The position numbers were made by a program, and so were the translations under genes. 5,775 bases of DNA from Candidatus Odinarchaeota archaeon (GTDB lineage: Archaea > Asgardarchaeota > JAGGXT01), in NCBI GenBank assembly GCA_021162905.1, contig JAGGXT010000003.1, forward strand, positions 1 through 5,775. The letters are read 5' to 3'. Below the pieces are notes generated by a model that was not told where the DNA came from, did not search any database, and saw only the letters and a program-made list of their open reading frames with translations. Positions 1 through 5,099 of this stretch are shown one piece after another; positions within the stretch are counted from its first letter, which is position 1, and each line of letters opens with the position of its first letter.

Positions 1-158
1 AGATATCCGTAAGAGTAAGAAAAAGCGGGGAAACCATACAAATGAACGTCAATGAACTCATAAATCGCCTTCGCGAAGAAACAAAAGGATATCCAAAGAA
101 ACCGTTATATTTCTCAAAATATCTTTCAAAACGTCCAAGATTTATGCATCTAGATTAA
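1..158 (+). CDS. thrS: C-terminal end of a probable threonyl-tRNA synthetase (5' partial)
   Basis: The open frame enters from the left edge (first full codon at 3) and ends at TAA 156-158, leaving 51 residues. Visible elements are a beta-strand ISVRVRKSGE, a helix-like stretch NVNELINRLREETKGYP, and a basic end with KPLYF and LSKRPRF. The strand followed by 'M.vneli..lreE' resembles the end of the anticodon-binding domain of class IIa aminoacyl-tRNA synthetases, and threonyl-tRNA synthetase fits best. In the complete enzyme this domain would read the tRNA-Thr anticodon, while catalysis (charging tRNA with threonine) lies upstream, outside the window. No catalytic motif is visible, so the assignment rests on a short match. 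Another class II synthetase is the main alternative. The gene is on the same strand as the transporter operon but 212 bases away, with a separate promoter between them, so a functional link is not implied. Confidence 0.55.
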   Translation, partial: ISVRVRKSGETIQMNVNELINRLREETKGYPKKPLYFSKYLSKRPRFMHLD

Positions 159-302
159 CTTCACTATGCTATAATTCAACATCAACTTTAACCTATTTAA
201 TAGTACTCTCATTTATTTAATATCTCAACTTACCAGTAAAACTAGCTGCTTTAGTATGCTTTGCTTGTAAGTCAAGTAGTTTTCGTCGTTAAAAGAGTAT
301 TT

Positions 303-320
303 CGAAAATTTTTTATATAT
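303..320 (+). promoter_or_regulatory. Archaeal core promoter (BRE plus TATA box) of the transporter operon
   Basis: The TATA element TTTATATA lies at 312-319, within an A/T run, and is preceded by a purine-rich CGAAAA (303-308) that could serve as the BRE bound by TFB. Transcription would be expected to start about 25 bases downstream, near 338-343, giving a leader of roughly 30 bases that contains the ribosome site. It is the best TATA match in the intergenic region and is well placed for the first gene. The start site is inferred from spacing only. Confidence 0.65.
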
Positions 321-360
321 ATTTTAGTTTTTCAGTATAATACAAATAAAATTTAAAGAA

Positions 361-368
361 GGGGTGAT
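361..368 (+). promoter_or_regulatory. Strong Shine-Dalgarno for the binding-protein gene
   Basis: GGGGTGAT contains GGTGAT, which pairs perfectly with the usual 16S rRNA 3' end (AUCACCUCC). It sits two bases before the ATG at 371 and supports that start. Later operon genes have shorter versions (GGGTGA, AGGTGA, AGGTG), so this is the best ribosome site in the window, as expected for the most abundant component of an importer. Confidence 0.7.
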
Positions 369-370
369 AA

Positions 371-2134
371 ATGAGAGGGAATCGGAGGGTTAAAGTAGCA
401 GCAATTGTAGCAGTAATAATCATAGTTATTGGTATCGCCGCTGGCATATACTATTATTATGTAACAAGACCAAAGCCGCTACATCTACTTCTAACGTATG
501 GGGCTGGTGATCCTATCGAAATGAAAACGGCAGAAATACTTAAAACAACATGGGCAGAGTTAGGCATAGATTTAGAAGTTAGAAGCATGGAATGGGAAGC
601 TCAGTGGGAATTAGCTAGAGGAGATCCTCTAAAAGCTCAAGATATTTTCGTAATGTACTATTGGCCAGGTATTATTACAGCGTATAGTTATTTATACGAT
701 CTCTTCCATACGCAGGAAGAAGTGTTATTTAACTTGGCTTATTGGAGCGATCCAGAGGTCGATGAGTTAATGGATGAAGCATTCAGAACAGAGGCTTTAA
801 ACATGACGAAAGCTGTAGAACTTTACGAAGAAGCTCAAAACAGAATAATGGAAGAAGCTCCAGTGATATGCTTTTTTGATCTTATGAGTATTCATATAAT
901 AAAGAAAGGAATTAAAGGTTACGTCGATAATCCAATCTATACGCACGTTGTACGTTGGTACGAACTACAACCACCAACTGATACTGAAAATGATACATTC
1001 ACTTACGCATGGGATTCTGTTATCTTTACTACGCATGATCCAAGTGAATCCTTCTCCAATGAAATAATAGCTTTACAAAATATGTATGAACCATTAGTGA
1101 GAATTTATCCCAATGGAACAGTTGTTGGTGTACTAGCTACAAACTGGACGGTATCTGATGATGGATTGACTTGGACTTTTTGGCTTAGAAAAGGTGTTAA
1201 ATTCCACGATGGAACGCCATTTAATGCAACAGCAGTTAAATACTCAATTGAAAGAACAAAAGAACTAGGTATGGGACCATCATACTATTGGGATTGCGTA
1301 GATAGTATCACAACATTCCCTGATAACCCGTATAAAGTTCAATTTAATCTAAAATACCCAGCTCCATTGTTAACTGCTATTGCAAGTGCACCTTATGGCG
1401 CATACATATTCAGTCCTTCGCTGAAGAAAATAGGTAACCATACAGAAGTATGGCAATGGCTTAATGAAGGAGTATTTGAGGGAAACCCACCATATAGTTA
1501 CGGTACTGGACCTTACTACCTTGCAAAATGGGTAGAGGGACAATATGCAATATTTAAGAAATTTGATGAGTACTGGGGTGGATGGGACGGTCCGCACTAC
1601 GAGATGGTAATAATAAAGGTAATGCCGGAACCAACTACAAGAGAAGCAGCATTATTGGCTGGGGAAATCGATTTCACATATAATTTACCGCTAGAACACT
1701 TAGAAAATATTAACGCGAGTGGTAAGGCTGTTGTTGTAGCCGAGCCAGCACCTATGAATCTGATTGGGCTAATAAATACTAAAAAGCCACCATTAGATAA
1801 TAAATTAGTACGTCAAGCTTTATCATACGCGGTGCCATATGAAAAAATTATAGATGAAGTCATGTTAGGCTACGCTACTAGATCTTACGGTCCAGTTCCT
1901 CCGGGTATACCCGGTCACTCCAAGAACGTATTTCAATACCCCTATAATATAACTAAAGCTAAAGAACTCCTTGAACAAGCAGGGATAAAAACACCGAAAA
2001 AAGCAGCATTGACCATCGCATATTCAAGTGTTATGTTGCCATGTTTTCTCGCACTTACTTATCCACCACTCGCCTTAGAGAATACCAGAGAAGGTGTTAG
2101 AAAACAGAAATATGAAGAGAAATGCGATGAGTAA
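371..2134 (+). CDS. Family 5 ABC solute-binding protein with circularly permuted domain order
   Basis: This 587-residue extracytoplasmic binding protein would capture the ligand (peptide, oligosaccharide or similar) for the DppBCDF-type transporter encoded downstream. Residues 1-8 are basic (MRGNRRVK) and 9-30 form a hydrophobic signal-anchor with no lipobox cysteine. Normally the N-terminal lobe follows. Here residues 35-199 match the usual C-terminal part (AEILKTTWAELGIDLEV, then AVELYEEAQNRIMEEAP, then IKGYV.NP near its end). Residues 208-542 match the usual N-terminal part: YEPLVR..PNG at 239-249, WTVSDDGLTWTFWLRKGVKF at 259-278, GTGPY at 378-382, KFDEYWGG at 397-404, KKPPLDNKLVRQALSYAV at 471-488 and AKELLEQAG at 530-538. 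The two parts sum to about 500 residues, a full family complement. Residues 543-587 do not match the family. There are eight N-X-S/T sequons. The start is fixed by a strong ribosome site. The family assignment is firm; whether the permuted order exists in the genome, rather than being an assembly or cloning artefact, is less certain. Confidence 0.9.
   Translation: MRGNRRVKVAAIVAVIIIVIGIAAGIYYYYVTRPKPLHLLLTYGAGDPIEMKTAEILKTTWAELGIDLEVRSMEWEAQWELARGDPLKAQDIFVMYYWPGIITAYSYLYDLFHTQEEVLFNLAYWSDPEVDELMDEAFRTEALNMTKAVELYEEAQNRIMEEAPVICFFDLMSIHIIKKGIKGYVDNPIYTHVVRWYELQPPTDTENDTFTYAWDSVIFTTHDPSESFSNEIIALQNMYEPLVRIYPNGTVVGVLATNWTVSDDGLTWTFWLRKGVKFHDGTPFNATAVKYSIERTKELGMGPSYYWDCVDSITTFPDNPYKVQFNLKYPAPLLTAIASAPYGAYIFSPSLKKIGNHTEVWQWLNEGVFEGNPPYSYGTGPYYLAKWVEGQYAIFKKFDEYWGGWDGPHYEMVIIKVMPEPTTREAALLAGEIDFTYNLPLEHLENINASGKAVVVAEPAPMNLIGLINTKKPPLDNKLVRQALSYAVPYEKIIDEVMLGYATRSYGPVPPGIPGHSKNVFQYPYNITKAKELLEQAGIKTPKKAALTIAYSSVMLPCFLALTYPPLALENTREGVRKQKYEEKCDE
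473..967 (+). other. Displaced C-terminal part of the family 5 binding protein
   Basis: Residues 35-199 of the binding protein begin at a beta-strand (PLHLLLTYGAGDP) that in E. coli DppA and relatives comes after the AKxLLxxAG helix. They run through the helix 'aeilkttWAELGI' and the 'YEEAQNRIMEEAP' helix to the final IKGYV...YEL strand region, which is normally the end of the protein. In this gene the block directly follows the N-terminal anchor. The comparison with DppA is from memory of the family, not from an alignment program. Confidence 0.8.
992..1996 (+). other. Displaced N-terminal part of the family 5 binding protein
   Basis: Residues 208-542 start with the first strand of the family (TFTYAWD), which would normally follow the signal peptide and its linker. 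They end after the AKELLEQAG helix, exactly where residues 35-199 would be expected to continue. No signal peptide or internal ribosome site precedes the block; it is joined to the previous one by residues 200-207 (QPPTDTEN). It spans the strands and helices usually assigned to domain I, domain II and the first part of domain III. Confidence 0.8.
1997..2131 (+). other. Non-family C-terminal tail, possible second membrane anchor
   Basis: Residues 543-587 follow the AKELLEQAG helix. A lysine pair (543-544) leads into a hydrophobic stretch, AALTIAYSSVMLPCFLALT (545-563). A proline-containing segment and a strongly charged end rich in Lys, Arg and Glu follow. By hand hydropathy the stretch is borderline to good for a transmembrane helix. 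Its first residues, ALTIAYSS, also resemble the strand that normally opens the C-terminal part, so it may instead be a remnant. Neither other forward frame gives a better family match. Confidence 0.4.
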
Positions 2135-2140
2135 GGGTGA
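2134..2140 (+). promoter_or_regulatory. Shine-Dalgarno of the DppB-type gene, overlapping the previous stop
   Basis: AGGGTGA starts in the last base of the upstream TAA stop and lies seven bases before the ATG at 2148. It selects that ATG over the ATG at 2141, which is out of frame and directly abuts the site. The overlap suggests re-initiation by ribosomes finishing the binding-protein gene. Confidence 0.6.
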
Positions 2141-2147
2141 ATGCTGA

Positions 2148-3167
2148 ATGGGGTTCAAAAGTTACTTAGTGAAACGGCTTATACTGTCAGTTGTGGTAAT
2201 ACTTGGCGCTATTACCCTTACTTTTTTTGTTTCACGAATTATACCTTCAGATCCCGCTGCTTTATGGGCAGGTTCCCGTCCAAGGCCTGAGCAAATAGAA
2301 AGGGCCCGGAAATTTCTAGGTCTAGATAAACCCCTACATATTCAATATATAATATACATTAAAAAGCTATTTTCTGGAGATTGGGGTTACTCGATAAAGT
2401 TTAAGAGGCCTGTACTATCGGTAATTTTTGACCATCTACCCGCAACCCTTGAACTTGTTATTATCAGCTACATAGTTGCAATACTTATAGGTATACCCTT
2501 GGGTGTTATTTCTGCAGTTAAGGAGAATAAATTGACCGACCATGTTACTCGAGTTATCTCAGTCATTGGCGCGTCTATGCCTACTTTCTGGCTTGGAATA
2601 GCTTTACAACTTATTTTTTATGGTAAACTTGGTATTCTTCCTCTGTCAGGTAGAATAGATCCCATGATAATGCTTGAAAATCCGTTAGAAGAAATAACTG
2701 GTTTTTACCTCATTGATAGCATATTAACTAGGAACTGGGTCGCATTTAGAAGTTCACTTACACATATAATATTACCAGCTCTTTGCATTGCTACGTACCC
2801 CATGGGGCTTTGTACAAGAATGATTAGAGCTTCTATGATAGAAATTTTAAGAGAGAACTATATTAGGGCTGCCAAGGCAAGCGGTCTTCCAGAAAGGTTT
2901 ATAACGTTTAGATACGCTTTGAAAAACGCAATAATACCCGCAATGACTACTTTAGGTTTATCCTTCGCATACTCCATCACGGGTGCATTTCTTGTCGAAA
3001 TAATATTTGACTGGGGTGGAATTGGAACCTATACAGTTTATGCGATTCAGACCATGGATTATCCTCTTATTATTGGTATAACTGTTTTTATGAGTATATT
3101 TTACGTTTCTATCAATCTCCTTTTAGACATATTACAAGCCATAATTGATCCGCGTGTAAAATACTAA
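2148..3167 (+). CDS. dppB: ABC importer permease, DppB/OppB family
   Basis: One of two membrane subunits forming the translocation channel of the importer. At 339 residues it has the normal family length. The N-terminal basic segment VKRL precedes a first membrane helix at about 11-31, followed by the usual external loop with LGLDKPLHIQY (57-67) and GDWGYS (77-82). Further helices begin at the LPATLEL region (97-103) and at the GASMPTFWLGI stretch (141-151). The family insert with TGFYLIDSILT precedes the EAA-type cytoplasmic loop at about 240-260 (RAAKASGLPERF...), which docks on an ATPase subunit. The protein ends in the typical IDPRVKY. It starts 13 bases after the binding-protein stop and pairs with the DppC-type subunit that follows. 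The symbol denotes the family; substrate is unknown and could be peptide or oligosaccharide. Confidence 0.92.
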   Translation: MGFKSYLVKRLILSVVVILGAITLTFFVSRIIPSDPAALWAGSRPRPEQIERARKFLGLDKPLHIQYIIYIKKLFSGDWGYSIKFKRPVLSVIFDHLPATLELVIISYIVAILIGIPLGVISAVKENKLTDHVTRVISVIGASMPTFWLGIALQLIFYGKLGILPLSGRIDPMIMLENPLEEITGFYLIDSILTRNWVAFRSSLTHIILPALCIATYPMGLCTRMIRASMIEILRENYIRAAKASGLPERFITFRYALKNAIIPAMTTLGLSFAYSITGAFLVEIIFDWGGIGTYTVYAIQTMDYPLIIGITVFMSIFYVSINLLLDILQAIIDPRVKY

Positions 3168-3170
3168 TCA

Positions 3171-3177
3171 AAGGTGA
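3171..3177 (+). promoter_or_regulatory. Shine-Dalgarno that fixes the GTG start of the DppC-type gene
   Basis: AAGGTGA lies seven bases upstream of GTG 3185-3187. The GTG start would otherwise be uncertain, since the next in-frame ATG is well inside the first membrane region at about residue 46 and has no comparable site. The spacing matches that of the DppB-type gene. Confidence 0.6.
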
Positions 3178-3184
3178 AAAAATC

Positions 3185-4111
3185 GTGAAGAATGATGATA
3201 GCTCTGATACTATTTCAATACCAGTAACGAGAAGATATGAACACAGATTTAGAGAACTTAAAATAATTATCCAAGTAATTAGAAATGATCCCCTTTCACT
3301 AGGTTCATTAATTATTATAATGTCGCTTATATTTATAGCAATATTTGCCCCTATAATCGTCCCCTACCCAGAAGATGTGAAGGGTATTCCACGCTTTGGG
3401 GAGAAGTTTCTTCCACCCTCGTGGAAACACCCTTTTGGTACAGATTATTTTGGCAGAGATGTTTTTAGCTTGGTAATTGCAGGCGCCAGAATTTCCCTGT
3501 CAGCAGGAGTAGTTGTAGTAGGTTTATCGTTGGCCATTGGAGTTCCGTTAGGCATAATAGCGGGCTACTTTGGAGGAACTATGATAGATGAGACTATAAT
3601 GAGGATAACAGATATGTTTCTTGCTTTCCCACCTCTTCTACTTGCTATACTTATTGCAGCAACACTTGGACCAAGTTTAATAAACGCTATGATAGCTACA
3701 GCTTTAACTTGGTGGCCATGGTACACAAGGTTAGCGCGTGCACAAGCGATTTCTATAAAGGAGCAATCTTTTGTCGAAGCTGCAAGAGCATTAGGATTGA
3801 GCAACTTAACGATTGTTTTTCGACATATTCTTCCTAACACCCTTGCTCCAATCATTGTTCAAGCTACCATGGATCTTGGTTCAGCTATATTAATGACCTC
3901 CTCTCTAAGCTTTCTAGGTTTAGGTGCGCAACCACCCACTCCGGAATGGGGATTAATGGTTTATCTTGGTAGAGTTTATCTCTTAACTTACTGGTGGTAT
4001 GCGACATTTCCGGGTTTAGCCATCTTTATTACAGTTTTAGCGTTTAACACATTTGGAGATGGTTTGAGAAAGGCATTGGATCCGAGGCTTAGAAGGATAA
4101 GACAGGCTTAA
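3185..4111 (+). CDS. dppC: ABC importer permease, DppC/OppC family
   Basis: Second channel-forming membrane subunit, 308 residues, typical family length. A hydrophilic cytoplasmic N-terminus (about 1-36) with RNDPLSLGSL leads into the first helix at about 37-57, the short OppC N-terminal domain. The family signature HPFGTDYFGRDVFS occupies 82-95. Several helices follow (LSAGVVVVGLSLAIGVPLG, ITDMFLAFPPLLLAIL). The EAA loop is at about 198-218 (EAARALGLSN..IVFRHILPN), with an intact glycine, and contacts an ATPase subunit. Near the end are SFLGLGAQPPTPEWG and the terminal GDGLRKALDPRLR, both family hallmarks. The start is GTG, supported by a ribosome site seven bases upstream. It lies 17 bases after the DppB-type gene and 10 before the first ATPase gene. 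Substrate cannot be deduced. Confidence 0.93.
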   Translation: MKNDDSSDTISIPVTRRYEHRFRELKIIIQVIRNDPLSLGSLIIIMSLIFIAIFAPIIVPYPEDVKGIPRFGEKFLPPSWKHPFGTDYFGRDVFSLVIAGARISLSAGVVVVGLSLAIGVPLGIIAGYFGGTMIDETIMRITDMFLAFPPLLLAILIAATLGPSLINAMIATALTWWPWYTRLARAQAISIKEQSFVEAARALGLSNLTIVFRHILPNTLAPIIVQATMDLGSAILMTSSLSFLGLGAQPPTPEWGLMVYLGRVYLLTYWWYATFPGLAIFITVLAFNTFGDGLRKALDPRLRRIRQA

Positions 4112-4115
4112 GGTG
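4111..4115 (+). promoter_or_regulatory. Shine-Dalgarno of the DppD-type gene, overlapping the stop of the previous gene
   Basis: AGGTG begins in the last base of the TAA stop of the DppC-type gene (4109-4111) and lies six bases before ATG 4122, an arrangement suited to translational coupling. Confidence 0.5.
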
Positions 4116-4121
4116 TAAATT

Positions 4122-5096
4122 ATGAGTCAGAATGATGTTCTTTTGTCAGTTAGGGATCTTGTGATACATTTTGTTACGTATGATGGCATTGTTAAAGCTC
4201 TTGATGGAGTTAGTTTTGATATTTATAGAGGTGAGGTTTTTGGGCTTATTGGGGAAACTGGCTGCGGGAAAACTGTTACTTCTCTTTCAATCTTAGGGCT
4301 TCTTCCAGAAAATGCTAGAATTATAAGTGGGAAAATATTTTTTAAAGGAGAAAACTTACTCGAAAATCCTGAGAAATTAAGAGGTATAAGAGGTAAGGGT
4401 ATTTCTATGATTTTTCAAGATCCAGCTACATCTTTAAATCCCCTCTATAAGGTTGGAGATCAAATAACGAAAGTTATACTTACGCATCAAAATGTTAGCA
4501 AAGAAAAAGCTAGAAAGAAAGCTATTAATCTTTTAAAGTCTGTTGGTTTGCCCGATCCTGAAAGAATTATGAATTTTTATCCTTTTGAGCTAAGTGGAGG
4601 TATGCAGCAAAGAGTTATGATCGCTATTGCTTTATCTTCTAACCCGGATTTGCTTATTGCCGATGAACCCACAAGCGCTCTTGATGTTACTGTTCAAGCT
4701 CAGATTTTAGATCTTTTGAAGAAAATTAGAGATGAAAGAAACATTTCCATACTTTTTATTACGCATAATTTTGGTATTGTTGCCGAAATATGCGATAGAG
4801 TAGGTGTTATGTATGCTGGAACTGTTGTTGAAATAGGAAGTGTGGAAAATATTTTGAGCAATCCGATGCACCCGTATACGAAGGGTCTGTTGGCTTCTAT
4901 ACCTATGCCCGGTAGACGACAGAAACTTGCTATAATTAGGGGCACTATCCCGAGTCTTCTCGATCCTCCTCCAGGGTGTAGATTTCACCCTAGATGTCCG
5001 AATGCTATGGATATTTGTCGAAAAGAGAAGCCTGAGAGCGTTGAGGTGGAGGATGGACATTTTGTGGCTTGCCATTTATTTAGGCGGGGGATGTAA
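4122..5096 (+). CDS. dppD: ABC importer ATPase, DppD/OppD family, with Fe-S type cysteine motif
   Basis: Cytoplasmic ATPase subunit, 324 residues, full length for the family. It would hydrolyse ATP together with the DppF-type partner to drive import. Walker A is GETGCGKT at 44-51; the Q-loop is FQDPATSLNP at 98-107; the signature is LSGGMQQR at 157-164 (Met in place of Gln, usual in DppD proteins). Walker B with the catalytic glutamate is LLIADEPTSALD at 177-188, and the H-loop histidine is H215. The C-terminal oligopeptide/dipeptide extension starts near HPYTKGLLASIP (250-261). It carries cysteines 286, 292, 299 and 317 in the arrangement GCRFHPRCP...C...C, which in a characterised bacterial DppD binds a [4Fe-4S] cluster. 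The gene ends three bases before the DppF-type gene. Codon use is more T-ending than in the binding protein and DppC genes. Confidence 0.94.
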   Translation: MSQNDVLLSVRDLVIHFVTYDGIVKALDGVSFDIYRGEVFGLIGETGCGKTVTSLSILGLLPENARIISGKIFFKGENLLENPEKLRGIRGKGISMIFQDPATSLNPLYKVGDQITKVILTHQNVSKEKARKKAINLLKSVGLPDPERIMNFYPFELSGGMQQRVMIAIALSSNPDLLIADEPTSALDVTVQAQILDLLKKIRDERNISILFITHNFGIVAEICDRVGVMYAGTVVEIGSVENILSNPMHPYTKGLLASIPMPGRRQKLAIIRGTIPSLLDPPPGCRFHPRCPNAMDICRKEKPESVEVEDGHFVACHLFRRGM

Positions 5097-5099
5097 CAA

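Noticed and set aside
159..237. Additional TATA-like stretches and a transcription terminator after the synthetase gene
   Set aside because: The A/T-rich runs here are no better than background, lie far from any start codon, and show no convincing hairpin with a T tract.
968..1085. Possibility that the binding-protein frame is really two separate genes meeting near residue 200
   Set aside because: There is no stop, no ribosome site before an internal ATG (such as the one near residue 238), and no signal peptide for a second exported protein.
1370..1597. Minus-strand reading frame of 75 codons inside the binding-protein gene
   Set aside because: It lies wholly opposite a clear family 5 coding region, has no ribosome site and no recognisable domain.
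1997..2134. Frameshift at the end of the binding-protein gene hiding a normal C-terminal part
   Set aside because: Neither other forward frame resembles the family; both reach stops, and only 151 bases remain before the permease start, too few for the missing 160 or more residues, which are already present near the N-terminus.
3565..3855. Minus-strand reading frame of 96 codons opposite the DppC-type gene
   Set aside because: It mirrors conserved permease codons including the EAA loop and has no family resemblance of its own.
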